From Lawsonella clevelandensis (GTDB lineage: Bacteria > Actinomycetota > Actinomycetes > Mycobacteriales > Mycobacteriaceae), in NCBI RefSeq assembly GCF_001293125.1, contig NZ_CP009312.1:248001-312000 (forward strand): 64,000 nt of DNA. Direction: 5' to 3'. Positions 38,745-48,574 of the stretch are shown one piece after another. A program made the translations under genes and the position numbers. Numbering within the stretch: the stretch's first letter is position 1; every line of letters starts with the position of its first letter. The notes below the pieces were generated by a model, which saw nothing but the letters and a program-made list of their open reading frames with translations, searched no databases and had not been told where the DNA came from.

Positions 38745-39860
38745 CTAGGACTGATGGCGGGAGAGTTCGGTATCGATGAGGGTAGCGATAAGGTCGGGGT
38801 AGCTCAGTCCGCTATCCGCCCACATCTTGGGGTACATGGAGATGGACGTGAAGCCTGGGAAGGTGTTGATTTCGTTAATGACGGGCCCTTCGGCGGTGAT
38901 AAAGAAATCGACACGGGCGAGGCCTTTGCCGTCAATTGCACGGAAGGCTTGGCACGCTAGTTCCCGAACACGATCGGATGTTTCTGCTGGTACCTGTGCC
39001 GGCAGATCGACGTCAATGACGTCGTCTAAGTACTTCGTGTCGAAGTCGTAGAAGTCACTGTCTTCCGGGTCACCGTCGTCAGCTGTAGAGGGGGCAGCGT
39101 CGGGAATTCTGATCTCCGCAATGTGGGAGGCGACAACCTCTCCGGTGGGAAGTTCCAGTACCCCGCATTCCACTTCACGACCTTTAATAGCGGCTTCGAC
39201 AATGACCTTACTGTCGCAGTCCCGTGCCGCAACCACTGCTGCCGAAAAGTCATCCCAGTCCGAGACCTTACTAATGCCAATCGAGGAACCGCCACGGGCG
39301 GGCTTGACGAAGACTGGCAGTCCGAGAAGCTCCTGCTGTGCGGAACTGAGGTTATCGGTGCCAGGACGCATCACTACCTGAGTGCCGATGGGAAGACCAG
39401 CATTGCCCAGTACGACTTTGGTGAATTCCTTATCCATTGAGTTAGCGGAGGCGGCCACTCCACACCCCACATAGGGGACACCTGCTAGCTCAAATAGTCC
39501 TTGAATAGTGCCGTCTTCCCCATTTGGTCCATGAAGGACGGGGAGAATGACGTCAACTGTGGCGACTGTCTGGCCAGCATGGTCACCGGCTGTAAACACG
39601 ATAGTTCCGGAACGTTGAGGGTCGAGCAGTAATGCCACTTCTTGGCCAGGGCATGGTTCCACTGTGGGGAGCTCGCGTCCATGCTGGGAGAGCTTGTCGA
39701 GGTCCCCATCACCGAGATACCACCCACCATCCTTGGTAATACCAATGGGAATGATGGTGTACTGCTTCATTTGCTGCATGATACTGGCGGCAGAGATACA
39801 GGAGATGGAGTGTTCGGGGCTATTTCCCCCGTAGATAACAGCAACAGTGGTGGTAGTCAT
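38745..39860 (-). CDS. ddl: D-alanine--D-alanine ligase
   Basis: Ddl makes the D-Ala-D-Ala dipeptide for peptidoglycan. The ATG at 39858-39860 (MTTTTVAVIYGGNSPEHSIS) is preferred; a TTG six codons upstream is possible but sits on its own Shine-Dalgarno. ATP-grasp motifs are FVKPARGGSSIGISKV and metal/product motif VINEINTFPGFTSISMYPKM. The length is 371 residues. An Asp-rich insertion (about 250-270, DDGDPEDSDFYDF) is common in actinobacterial Ddl. gpsA, often upstream, is absent. Confidence 0.96.
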   Translation of the reverse strand: MTTTTVAVIYGGNSPEHSISCISAASIMQQMKQYTIIPIGITKDGGWYLGDGDLDKLSQHGRELPTVEPCPGQEVALLLDPQRSGTIVFTAGDHAGQTVATVDVILPVLHGPNGEDGTIQGLFELAGVPYVGCGVAASANSMDKEFTKVVLGNAGLPIGTQVVMRPGTDNLSSAQQELLGLPVFVKPARGGSSIGISKVSDWDDFSAAVVAARDCDSKVIVEAAIKGREVECGVLELPTGEVVASHIAEIRIPDAAPSTADDGDPEDSDFYDFDTKYLDDVIDVDLPAQVPAETSDRVRELACQAFRAIDGKGLARVDFFITAEGPVINEINTFPGFTSISMYPKMWADSGLSYPDLIATLIDTELSRHQS

Positions 39861-40015
39861 GCCATAAAAATTACCCAATCCTTCCGCTTAATACCTACTG
39901 ATCAGTGGCGACTACAGCAGCATCTGGTGGTATTCCCTGCGAAACGAGTGATGGTTACGTGAATGAGTGCTGATGTTCGCTCAGAGTGGACTAGTGATAG
40001 AGCCGGGTAGCGCCC

Positions 40016-40021
40016 TAAAAT
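40016..40021 (+). promoter_or_regulatory. Candidate -10 element of mutT1
   Basis: TAAAAT, 25 bp before the mutT1 ATG. No clear -35 hexamer is seen. The expected leader would be about 20 nt and includes GAAAGG. Confidence 0.3.
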
Positions 40022-40046
40022 ATGTCTGTCTAGCGAAAGGTTTTTT

Positions 40047-41135
40047 ATGCATTCTGCTCCTGCCTCATGGACTCCCACGGGTCAGTCCTCTCCCCTGGCT
40101 GGTTTGGTGTCCTCACACACCGCGCTGTCCTCTACTGCTGGTGATCCCCACACGGGTGCACTGCTGGCGGACAACCAGGGATCGGCACGGAAGTGGTTTG
40201 TGTACCGTATCGACGCTCGTCAGTCCCCTGATAACCATGTACTTGCAGCAGGCGGTGTGGTGTGGCGGCGGTCGAAGTCAGGTGAACTGGAGGTACTTCT
40301 CGAGCACCGGAAACGCTATAACGACTGGTCCATTCCGAAGGGCAAGATTGATCCGGGCGAGTCGCTGGTGATGGCAGCGATCCGGGAGATTGTTGAGGAG
40401 ACAGGTTTTCACGTTCGGTTGGGCAAGTTTCTGAAGCGTGTCCAGTATCCCCTTTCTGGGAATCGAGAAAAAGTGGTGTTTTATTGGTCTGCTGAGGTTA
40501 TTGGTGGCAAGTTCCGTGCCAATAGCGAGGTTGACCGTATTGCCTGGTTGTCTGTCCCAGAGGCGGAAGAAAAGATTCAGTATGAGTCTGATCGAAAGGT
40601 ACTGCAGCGTTTCCTGAAGACTGATGTCGCTTGGCATCCCGTCATTCTTGTCCGCCATGGTCGTGCGGGAGAGTGTAGCCCTGGTGCAGCAGATGTGCTG
40701 CGACCATTGGACGCAGTAGGACGTCAGCAGGCTGTGACGTTAGCCGAAGCCGCTAGTGCCTATGGGGTGACAGAGCTCTATACTGCTGATCGTGTTCGTT
40801 GCGAACAGACGATGCTTCCCACCTCGCAGCTCCTTAATCTCCCTCTGAAGGTGGAGCGGACTCTCTCAGAGGAGGCTGCTCTTATCCACCCTGACGACAC
40901 TGTCGACTTTTGGCTGGAGATGTGTGAGCGGGCTGCTCGCGGCAAAATACCGATGGTGTGCTCGCAGGGAGGGGTGATTCCCACTCTTCTCGAGGGGATG
41001 GAGACGACTGGCGGCATCGCTTTGGATTCACGCGTGTGTAAGTGCAAGAAGGGCGGTATGTGGGTCATTTTTGTGGATGACCACGGTATTGCGAAGGCGG
41101 CGGATTATCTGCCGAGCCCACTTGCTGTGCGCTAG
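40047..41135 (+). CDS. mutT1: Nudix hydrolase fused to histidine phosphatase (MutT1 type)
   Basis: MutT1 clears 8-oxo-dGTP and related nucleotides so that they are not built into DNA. The 362-residue fusion has a Nudix domain with box at 99-121 (GKIDPGESLVMAAIRE, then IVEETGF) and a C-terminal histidine phosphatase domain with LVRHGRAGE (RHG at 203-205). This two-domain layout is the mycobacterial MutT1 (Rv2985), which also lies beside hupB. The first about 55 residues are low-complexity. Shine-Dalgarno GAAAGG. Convergent with hupB; only a short 5-bp GC hairpin is seen in the 127-bp gap. Confidence 0.93.
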   Translation: MHSAPASWTPTGQSSPLAGLVSSHTALSSTAGDPHTGALLADNQGSARKWFVYRIDARQSPDNHVLAAGGVVWRRSKSGELEVLLEHRKRYNDWSIPKGKIDPGESLVMAAIREIVEETGFHVRLGKFLKRVQYPLSGNREKVVFYWSAEVIGGKFRANSEVDRIAWLSVPEAEEKIQYESDRKVLQRFLKTDVAWHPVILVRHGRAGECSPGAADVLRPLDAVGRQQAVTLAEAASAYGVTELYTADRVRCEQTMLPTSQLLNLPLKVERTLSEEAALIHPDDTVDFWLEMCERAARGKIPMVCSQGGVIPTLLEGMETTGGIALDSRVCKCKKGGMWVIFVDDHGIAKAADYLPSPLAVR

Positions 41136-41262
41136 CATTTTAGTTATATGACCAGTTGATTGTTCGCAAAATGACAAGCGGGAACCCCGCGTGTCCCTTG
41201 GCATACGCCAGAACCGCAGGGTGCCCGTGCGATTTATCTCAGGTCGACGGGGTGCGAAGTCT

Positions 41263-41706
41263 TTACTTCTTGGACTTCTTCTTCTTGCCCTTCTTGGCCT
41301 TCTTGCCGGATTTCTCGGCTTTGGCGCTCTTCTTCGAGACCTTCTTTTCCTTCTTCAACGTGTCAGCGTTCGATTCAAACGTGTTAGTCGCCACCCGCTT
41401 TACCGAGATACCAGTCTCGGGAAGCTTGGCCTCACCTTTGACGACAGCACGGAAGTACTGGCCGGGACGGAACATCGGCACCTGGGTGGGTGCTACCGGC
41501 ACAGCTTCACCGGTGTGGGGGTTGCGGGCGACACGGGCCGCCCGCTCGCGACGTTCGAACGTTCCGAATCCCATGATGGTGACGGACTCATTGCGTTCAA
41601 CACTTCGCACAATGATGTCGAGAATGTTCTCAAGTGCACTGGTAGCTGCGTGTTGGTCGATGTCCATGCGGCGTGACAGTTCCGCCACAATATCGGCTTT
41701 ATTCAT
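41263..41706 (-). CDS. hupB: Nucleoid protein HU with lysine-rich tail
   Basis: HupB binds and compacts DNA. Residues 1-90 are a complete HU domain (MNKADIVAELSRRMDIDQHA, GFGTFERRERAARVARNPHT). A tail follows that ends in Lys/Ser/Ala repeats (about 115-147). The tail is a short form of the mycobacterial HupB C-terminus, which is modified and acts in nucleoid organisation and iron response there. The upstream 269-bp region has repeated CAGTTGT motifs and a TATATT -10 candidate. Confidence 0.96.
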   Translation of the reverse strand: MNKADIVAELSRRMDIDQHAATSALENILDIIVRSVERNESVTIMGFGTFERRERAARVARNPHTGEAVPVAPTQVPMFRPGQYFRAVVKGEAKLPETGISVKRVATNTFESNADTLKKEKKVSKKSAKAEKSGKKAKKGKKKKSKK

Positions 41707-41796
41707 TGCTCCTCCAAGTGTTCCTCGGAGAGCCCGGTCTATCAGCGGAGACGGTGCCAGAGGGCCTATATCCAGTGAAGCGGGCTGGCCTCAGTA

Positions 41797-41937
41797 ACAA
41801 CAGTTGTGCTCTCCTCTGATGAGGGAGTGCGTGAAACGTACGTCCTCACGGAGGAAAACCAGTTGTGGCTCTCCCAGGAGAGTAACAACTGGTGCACCCC
41901 ACAGCTTCTAAGAACTAGGGGTCCCTTTCAAAATATA
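41797..41937 (-). promoter_or_regulatory. hupB upstream region: TATATT -10 and repeated CAGTTGT/ACAACTG elements
   Basis: Minus-strand -10 candidate TATATT at 41932-41937. Downstream of it are a hairpin with arms CCAGTTGT/ACAACTGG and an inner CTCTCC/GGAGAG pair (41859-41892), and an 11-bp palindrome ACAACAGTTGT (41797-41807). The leader before hupB would be about 220 nt. The three related half-sites suggest an operator or RNA structure; no factor is known to me. Confidence 0.35.
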
Positions 41938-41975
41938 GCCGAAAATCGTTAGCTTAAGGGGCAATTGCCGATGAA

Positions 41976-42563
41976 TTATCGCGTAGTCGGCTTGTAACTG
42001 GGTCGGGCCGCCTCAAAAGCCGCGATTTTGTCCTCTTGACGAAGGGTAAGACCGATATCGTCAAGGCCTTCCATCAGCCGCCACCGAGTGTAGTCATCAA
42101 GGTCGAAAGGTACCACCAGGTCATCGGCAGTGACCGTGCGATCCTCAAGGCTCACCGTTACGTCCATACCGGGGTGAGCTTCCATGACACCCCAGAGCTT
42201 TTCAATATCTTCTTGGGCGACCAAGCCAGCTACTAGGCCGGCTTTGGAGGCGTTACCGCGGAAGATATCGGCGAAGCGAGAGGAGAGTACCACGCGGAAG
42301 CCATAGTCCATGAGCGCCCACACAGCGTGCTCACGGGAGGATCCGGTACCGAAGTCCGGGCCTGCGACAAGAACACTGCCCTGTCGGTATGGCTCTTGGT
42401 TGAGGATGAAGCTGTTGTCGTTGCGCCACGCGGCGAAGAGTCCATCTTCAAAGCCGGAGCGGGTAACGCGCTTAAGGAAAACTGCAGGGATAATTTGGTC
42501 GGTGTCGACGTTCGAGCGACGTAGCGGGACGCCAACGCCAGTGTGAGAGATGAACGGTTCCAT
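41976..42563 (-). CDS. leuD: 3-isopropylmalate dehydratase small subunit
   Basis: LeuD forms isopropylmalate isomerase with LeuC, the second step of leucine synthesis. Motifs are [19 protein letters not shown] and [17 protein letters not shown]. The protein is 195 residues. Shine-Dalgarno AAGGGAC. It follows leuC by 29 nt and is expected to be under LtbR control. Confidence 0.97.
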   Translation of the reverse strand: MEPFISHTGVGVPLRRSNVDTDQIIPAVFLKRVTRSGFEDGLFAAWRNDNSFILNQEPYRQGSVLVAGPDFGTGSSREHAVWALMDYGFRVVLSSRFADIFRGNASKAGLVAGLVAQEDIEKLWGVMEAHPGMDVTVSLEDRTVTADDLVVPFDLDDYTRWRLMEGLDDIGLTLRQEDKIAAFEAARPSYKPTTR

Positions 42564-42592
42564 GTTCTTTGTCCCTTCGTGGAGTTGACGGG

Positions 42593-44035
<1,443 letters not shown>

Positions 44036-44048
44036 GTTGCTCCCTTCT

Positions 44049-44065
44049 GTAACACCAAGTGTTAC
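44049..44065. promoter_or_regulatory. Inverted repeat upstream of leuC
   Basis: GTAACACCAAGTGTTAC, 7-bp perfect arms around CAA, 13 bp before the leuC start. It could be an operator for LtbR or a leader hairpin. An exact TTGACA (-35 like) lies further upstream on the same strand at 44124-44129, with no good -10 at 16-18 bp. Confidence 0.35.
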
Positions 44066-44199
44066 GGCGGACGGTGATGGAGGGCAGATAATCCAGGGGC
44101 TAGCGTTAAGTACAGTGCTTGCGTGTCAACTATCTTGATGCAGTTACCCACGTTTCCACTTTGACGATGCAGGTGCGAACGTGTTTTTCTAGAATGAAA

Positions 44200-44213
44200 T
44201 TAGGTTATCCTAA
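44200..44213. promoter_or_regulatory. Iron-box-like (DtxR/IdeR) palindrome between ltbR and leuC
   Basis: TTAGGTTATCCTAA: arms TTAGG/CCTAA. It matches about 14 of 19 positions of the DtxR/IdeR consensus TTAGGTTAGSCTAACCTAA, losing the second outer half. It lies upstream of the ltbR -35. Regulator assignment is inference. Confidence 0.35.
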
Positions 44214-44221
44214 AAAAGTAT

Positions 44222-44250
44222 TTGCATCTCACAAGATGGGATGATACACT
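44222..44250 (+). promoter_or_regulatory. ltbR promoter, apparently leaderless
   Basis: TTGCAT, 17-nt spacer, TACACT (44245-44250), then 6 nt and the ATG at 44257. A start point 7 nt after the -10 falls on the A of ATG. No Shine-Dalgarno is present, so the mRNA is probably leaderless. Confidence 0.5.
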
Positions 44251-44256
44251 CAGAAT

Positions 44257-44958
44257 ATGGGAAAGTCAAGCGGAATCGGCGTCCTCGACAAGACGATGCT
44301 CATCCTCACCACAGTGGCAGAAGAACCCTGCTCCCTCAATGAATTATGTGAGCGATCAGGCCTTCCTCGCGCCACCGCCCACCGTCTTTCGGTAGGCATG
44401 GAGCTCCATCGCCTACTCAGCCGTGATGCCTCCGGCCTGTGGCGACCTGGCCCAGCACTCGCTGAATTGGCGACAAAATCGACTGATGCCCTCCTCGATG
44501 CGGCACACTTGGTCCTCCCCCGCTTGCGAGATATCACCGGCGAATCTGTCCAGCTCTACCGCATCGAAAACGGCCAGCGCGTCTGTATCGCAACATCTGA
44601 ACCACCTACCGGACTACGCGACAGCGTGCCCGTCGGTGCACATCTGCCACTCTACGTAGGCGCCTCCTCGAAGGTACTCGTTGCCTGGGCAGATTCCAGC
44701 ATCCAACGGTCAGTGTTAGCAGAGGGTGAGATTACTGACACGCAGCTCCGCGATACCCGCCGACGCGGCTGGGCGCAGAGCGTTGGAGAACGCGAACCCG
44801 GTGTCGCAAGTGTTTCAGTGCCGGTGCGAGATGCCCGTGGGGCAGTCGTCGCCGCAGTTGCTGTGTCCGGACCAATCGACCGAATCGCTAAACGCCCCGC
44901 AAATATGTGGGCAGCAGACCTCAAAACCGCGTCAAGCGTCATTACCAAGCGGCTTTAA
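44257..44958 (+). CDS. ltbR: IclR-family regulator of leucine genes (LtbR type)
   Basis: A 233-residue IclR-family protein: N-terminal winged helix (GIGVLDKTMLILTTVAEEPC, SLNELCERSGLPRATAHRLS) and a C-terminal ligand domain. In corynebacteria and mycobacteria the protein at this place represses leuCD and leuB. The promoter lies directly on the start codon and there is no Shine-Dalgarno. Terminated by a strong hairpin shared with the convergent csp. Confidence 0.9.
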   Translation: MGKSSGIGVLDKTMLILTTVAEEPCSLNELCERSGLPRATAHRLSVGMELHRLLSRDASGLWRPGPALAELATKSTDALLDAAHLVLPRLRDITGESVQLYRIENGQRVCIATSEPPTGLRDSVPVGAHLPLYVGASSKVLVAWADSSIQRSVLAEGEITDTQLRDTRRRGWAQSVGEREPGVASVSVPVRDARGAVVAAVAVSGPIDRIAKRPANMWAADLKTASSVITKRL

Positions 44959-44969
44959 CAACTCAACAG

Positions 44970-45010
44970 ATAAGAGGAGAGCGCACCTACCCGGTGCGCT
45001 CTCCTCTTAT
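44970..45010. terminator. Bidirectional terminator, 18-bp perfect stem
   Basis: Arms ATAAGAGGAGAGCGCACC and GGTGCGCTCTCCTCTTAT around a 5-nt loop, between convergent ltbR and csp. Confidence 0.88.
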
Positions 45011-45015
45011 ACCTA

Positions 45016-45222
45016 TTAACGGAGTGTATGAACTCCAATTGCTTGTGGGCCGCGGCGCCCCTCCCCCACTTCATACTCCACCCGCTGGTGTTCTTCCAAC
45101 GTAAGGAAGCCCTCCCCCTCAATCTCCGAATAATGGACGAAGACGTCAGCGCCATTGTCATCGGGAGTAATAAAGCCGTAGCCTTTTTCTGAATTGAACC
45201 ACTTAACGATACCCGTTGCCAT
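45016..45222 (-). CDS. Cold-shock domain protein
   Basis: A 68-residue CspA-type nucleic-acid chaperone ([20 protein letters not shown]) with RNP1 KGYGFI and RNP2 VFVHY. Shine-Dalgarno AAAGGAC. A TATAGT -10 at 45303-45308 predicts a 5' leader of about 75 nt that begins with a hairpin, reminiscent of temperature-responsive csp leaders. I do not assign a specific csp letter. Confidence 0.94.
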   Translation of the reverse strand: MATGIVKWFNSEKGYGFITPDDNGADVFVHYSEIEGEGFLTLEEHQRVEYEVGEGRRGPQAIGVHTLR

Positions 45223-45263
45223 GGCGTGTCCTTTCTTTCTCCCCGATTACAAGCAAGCTAGCG

Positions 45264-45308
45264 GAGAGTCCTCAACGGGATGGAGTTATCCCGTTCCTCT
45301 CCACTATA
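45264..45308 (-). promoter_or_regulatory. csp promoter -10 and 5'-terminal leader hairpin
   Basis: Minus-strand TATAGT at 45303-45308. The predicted start near 45296 would place the hairpin AACGGGAT-aactcc-ATCCCGTT (45274-45295) at the very 5' end of the mRNA. Further pairing GAGAG/CTCTC extends it. No -35 was recognised. Confidence 0.4.
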
Positions 45309-45436
45309 ACGAGAACCCTAACAAGGATGCTTCTACTTCCGCACCCTCACGTTACTTGAGAGATTGTTCGTTCCACGTTTTCCACACTGCACACCTGATT
45401 ACTGATACCTCTCCGCCGAAGCATCCCGAACATCAA

Positions 45437-45466
45437 AAAACTCCCCGACCGGGGTCGGGGAGTTTT
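45437..45466 (-). terminator. Terminator of the tRNA-Glu gene
   Basis: Arms AAAACTCCCCGACC and GGTCGGGGAGTTTT with a T-run on the minus strand, 6 nt after tRNA-Glu. Confidence 0.88.
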
Positions 45467-45472
45467 GCGTTG

Positions 45473-45545
45473 TACCCCCAACGGGATTTGAACCCGTGTT
45501 ACCGGCGTGAGAGGCCGGCGTCCTAGGCCGCTAGACGATAGGGGC
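45473..45545 (-). tRNA. tRNA-Glu (anticodon CUC)
   Basis: The 73-nt cloverleaf is complete on the minus strand: acceptor GCCCCTA paired with TGGGGGT (G1-U72 and one wobble), anticodon stem CCGGC/GCCGG with loop CTCTCAC giving anticodon CTC, T arm CGGGTTCAAATCCCG, discriminator A. CCA is not encoded. It is charged by the GltX encoded 250 bp away. Confidence 0.95.
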
Positions 45546-45650
45546 ATAACCACTTAGTGAACTAGGCGGTGATAGAAGCGTAACGTATCGCTTCCCATTT
45601 TCCAAAACTGTTGTCAGCTCTGAGTTTCTACACTCTTATGGAGTGAAGAG

Positions 45651-45722
45651 CTGGCCTACCAGGACTCGAACCTAGAATGGCTGAACCAGAATCAGCTGTG
45701 TTGCCAATTACACCATAGGCCA
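45651..45722 (-). tRNA. tRNA-Gln (anticodon CUG)
   Basis: The 72-nt cloverleaf on the minus strand: acceptor TGGCCTA/TAGGCCA, anticodon stem GCTGA/TCAGC with loop TTCTGGT giving anticodon CTG, T loop TTCGAGT, discriminator G, no encoded CCA. With gltX and gatCAB nearby it is probably misacylated with Glu and then amidated. Confidence 0.95.
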
Positions 45723-45793
45723 CTGGGGTCTCACGACCGCCTTAGAAAGGTTACCACTCCACCCCGTGTTAACACCAAATCGAGATGTTAACC

Positions 45794-47299
45794 CTAGTTT
45801 TCCAGTGGAACAGGCTGGTAGCTCAGCGCTGTAGTAAGCCGTTCCACCGTCACCGTACGGCCCAGCATCTCCATCGACTCGAAGAGCGGCGGGGAGATGT
45901 GGGTGCCAGTAACGGCCACTCGCACTGGGGTAAACGCCTTGCGTGGTTTCAGCTTCATCTTCTCGATGAGTTCTTGCTTGAGAGCATTCTCAATGGCGGG
46001 GGTTGTCCACTCGTCATCAGAGATCGCTTCGAGAGCAGCCAGCGCAGCACGCAGCACCGGCTTGGCATCCTCTTTGAGGTTCTTACGGCCCGACTTCTCG
46101 TCAATGGCAAATGCCTCACCGCAGTAGAGGAAGTCAAGCAAATCCCACGCATCGCTCAGCACAACAATACGGGTCTGAACAAGTTCAGCTGCCAGGCTAA
46201 AAATATCCTCATCGAGGTCGGCAGGGAGGGTCGTCCCCGTCTTCGAAGGAAACTCCTGCATATAGGCGAGCAGGCGCGCCCGGAAATCAGCCGGCTCAAG
46301 CATACGGATGTGCTCAGCGTTAATAGCATCTGCCTTCTTCTGATCGAAGTGTGCAGGTGCCGAGTTCACGTTGACCACATCGAAGTTCTCGATGAGCTCC
46401 GCAATCGTAAAGACGTCGCGATCAGCAGCGAGGCTCCATCCCAACAGCGCTAGGTAATTGAGCAGGCCTTCTGGAAGGAAACCACGATCCCGGTGAATGA
46501 AAAGGTTAGATTCCGGATCACGCTTGGAAAGCTTCTTGTTTCCAGTTCCCATGACGAAGGGGAGATGGGCGAACTGCGGGATCTGCTTCGCCACACCGAT
46601 CCGCATAAGTGCTTCATAGAGGGCAATTTGGCGCGGAGTAGACGGCAGCAGGTCCTCGCCACGCAGTACATGGGTGATGCCCATAAGGGCGTCGTCGACC
46701 GGGTTCACCAAGGTGTAGAGCGGGGACCCATCCGAACGAGCAATGACGTAGTCCGGCACGAACTGTGCCTTGAACTCAGTGTAGCCGCGCACCATATCGT
46801 CCCAGCCCAGGTCTTTGTCAGGCATGCGAAGGCGGATAACCGGCTTACGCCCTTCTGCGCGGTAGGCGGCTTTTTGCCCCTCGGTAAGATCGCGATCATA
46901 ATTGTCGTAGCCCAACTTGGGGTCTTCACCCTTAGCGATGTGGCGGGCCTCAACCTCTTCGTTAGTGGAGAAGGCCTCGTAGGCCTCGCCGGCGTCCAGC
47001 AGCTGCTGGACCACCTTGCGGTAGATATCACCGCGCAAGGACTGCCGGTAAGGCTCGTGCGGGCCGCCTACTTTGGGGCCTTCATCCCAGTTGAGACCAA
47101 GCCACTCGAGAGAATCGGTAATAGCCTGATAGCTCTCTTCAGAATCACGTTGCGCGTCGGTGTCCTCAATACGGAAGATGAGCTTGCCGCCAGTATGCCG
47201 AGCGTAGGCCCAGTTAAAGAGGGCGGTACGAACCATGCCCACGTGGGGGATGCCAGTGGGGGACGGGCTAAAACGAACGCGAACGTCTTGTGTAGTCAT
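45794..47299 (-). CDS. gltX: Glutamyl-tRNA synthetase (probably non-discriminating)
   Basis: A class Ib synthetase of 501 residues. The HIGH-like motif is PTGIPHVGM (about 14-22) and the KMSKS-like motif is [21 protein letters not shown] and the C-terminal anticodon-binding domain are present. With gatCAB present and no glnS seen here, it probably charges both tRNA-Glu and tRNA-Gln, whose genes lie just downstream. There is no Shine-Dalgarno; TAGCCT lies 6 nt before the ATG, so a leaderless start is possible. Confidence 0.96.
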   Translation of the reverse strand: MTTQDVRVRFSPSPTGIPHVGMVRTALFNWAYARHTGGKLIFRIEDTDAQRDSEESYQAITDSLEWLGLNWDEGPKVGGPHEPYRQSLRGDIYRKVVQQLLDAGEAYEAFSTNEEVEARHIAKGEDPKLGYDNYDRDLTEGQKAAYRAEGRKPVIRLRMPDKDLGWDDMVRGYTEFKAQFVPDYVIARSDGSPLYTLVNPVDDALMGITHVLRGEDLLPSTPRQIALYEALMRIGVAKQIPQFAHLPFVMGTGNKKLSKRDPESNLFIHRDRGFLPEGLLNYLALLGWSLAADRDVFTIAELIENFDVVNVNSAPAHFDQKKADAINAEHIRMLEPADFRARLLAYMQEFPSKTGTTLPADLDEDIFSLAAELVQTRIVVLSDAWDLLDFLYCGEAFAIDEKSGRKNLKEDAKPVLRAALAALEAISDDEWTTPAIENALKQELIEKMKLKPRKAFTPVRVAVTGTHISPPLFESMEMLGRTVTVERLTTALSYQPVPLEN

Positions 47300-47383
47300 A
47301 GTTTAAGGCTAGTAGCTTTCACGAGTAGGCTGGAGGACGGCACTACAACAGAGCGCCTTTCATTCTTATTGTAGGAGGTGGAG

Positions 47384-48574
47384 ATGGAGCCTGAAAATCC
47401 CTCGCAGCAGTGGCAACACCATCTCCATTCTCGTCCGCGAACTGCTCCTGATTTTCTGCTCTCCCGTGCTACTGGTTCTGTACGAACACAGGGTGTGAAA
47501 GAAACCTTCTCTTCAGTCGCCGCAGCACGAGAGGCACTGGCGAGTGGGCGCGCGGAAATGATTGTCGGCGCACTTCCCTTCACGCCGGGAGCCTCTGCCG
47601 CTCTCATCTCCCCCCTCCATATCATTCGGTCCGATGCGCCGCTAGAACCACCTGCATTTTTCCGCGTGCAGCAGATGCGTGCTCGCATTACCGCCTTCTC
47701 CCCTACGGCGAGTGAACACCGCCGGCGTGTGCAGCGAGCAGTGGAGGCGATTCGGGATGGAGTCGCCGACAAGATTGTGCTAGCTCGTGCTGTGAACGTA
47801 AGTGCAGACGAGGGTCTGGATCCGCAGCTTATAGCTGCCCGGCTACTCGATGGCAGCCCACGGCAGGAAGCCTACTTGGCAGACCTCTCCCCTGCAGGGG
47901 CAGACTATGCGGGACATTGGCTGGTCGGTTCATCTCCCGAATTGCTGGTAAGCCGCCGGGGGAACCGGATTAGCTCGCATCCACTCGCCGGTTCGCTGGC
48001 CCGCCACTCGGATCGTCAATTGGATGCGCAAGCTGCGCGCGCTTTGCGCACCTCCGCGAAAGACATTGCTGAGCACCGCTACGTCACGCTAGCGTTGGAT
48101 GAGGCTCTCCGCCCTCTATGTAGCAACCTTGATGTTCCCGACACTCCCAGCTTGACCTCTACCAAAGAGATGTGGCACCTGGGGACACACATTACGGGCA
48201 CCTTGGCGGAGACAGCTCAGTATGGCTCTACTGATGTCAGTTCTCTTCCCACAGCACTTGATTTGGCGGAGCTTCTCCACCCCACCCCAGCGGTAGGTGG
48301 TTGGCCTCGCCAAGAGGCTCTCACATTCATTTCCGATTCGGGCGAAGACCGGCGTTTCTATGCGGGAACCGTGGGCTGGTGCGATGCTGAGGGGGATGGC
48401 GACTGGGTTGTCGCCATCCGCTGTGCAGAACTCGATCTAGCGCACAATTCCGCCACTGCCTGGGCTGGTGGCGGAATTGTGGTTGACTCTCGCCCCTCGG
48501 ACGAAGTGCAGGAGACCCGCGATAAGTTGCGGACGATCCTGCGCGCCCTCGGGATTATGGACGACGACGCTTAG
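47384..48574 (+). CDS. Isochorismate synthase (MenF/EntC family)
   Basis: A chorismate-binding enzyme of 396 residues that converts chorismate to isochorismate for menaquinone or a salicylate/catecholate siderophore. Motifs are ADKIVLARAVNV, WLVGSSPELLVSRRGNRISS, HPLAGSLARH, KDIAEHRYVTLALDEAL and FYAGTVGWCD. The ATG at 47384 is chosen because AGGAGG lies 5-6 nt before it; a GTG at 47378 overlaps that site. Divergent from gltX across 84 bp; its stop overlaps the convergent FAH-family stop. No other menaquinone or siderophore gene is nearby to choose the pathway. Confidence 0.88.
   Translation: MEPENPSQQWQHHLHSRPRTAPDFLLSRATGSVRTQGVKETFSSVAAAREALASGRAEMIVGALPFTPGASAALISPLHIIRSDAPLEPPAFFRVQQMRARITAFSPTASEHRRRVQRAVEAIRDGVADKIVLARAVNVSADEGLDPQLIAARLLDGSPRQEAYLADLSPAGADYAGHWLVGSSPELLVSRRGNRISSHPLAGSLARHSDRQLDAQAARALRTSAKDIAEHRYVTLALDEALRPLCSNLDVPDTPSLTSTKEMWHLGTHITGTLAETAQYGSTDVSSLPTALDLAELLHPTPAVGGWPRQEALTFISDSGEDRRFYAGTVGWCDAEGDGDWVVAIRCAELDLAHNSATAWAGGGIVVDSRPSDEVQETRDKLRTILRALGIMDDDA

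Noticed and set aside
45194-45526. Plus-strand 110-codon frame from csp through tRNA-Glu
   Set aside because: It crosses the csp leader, a terminator and a tRNA gene, so it cannot be a real coding region.
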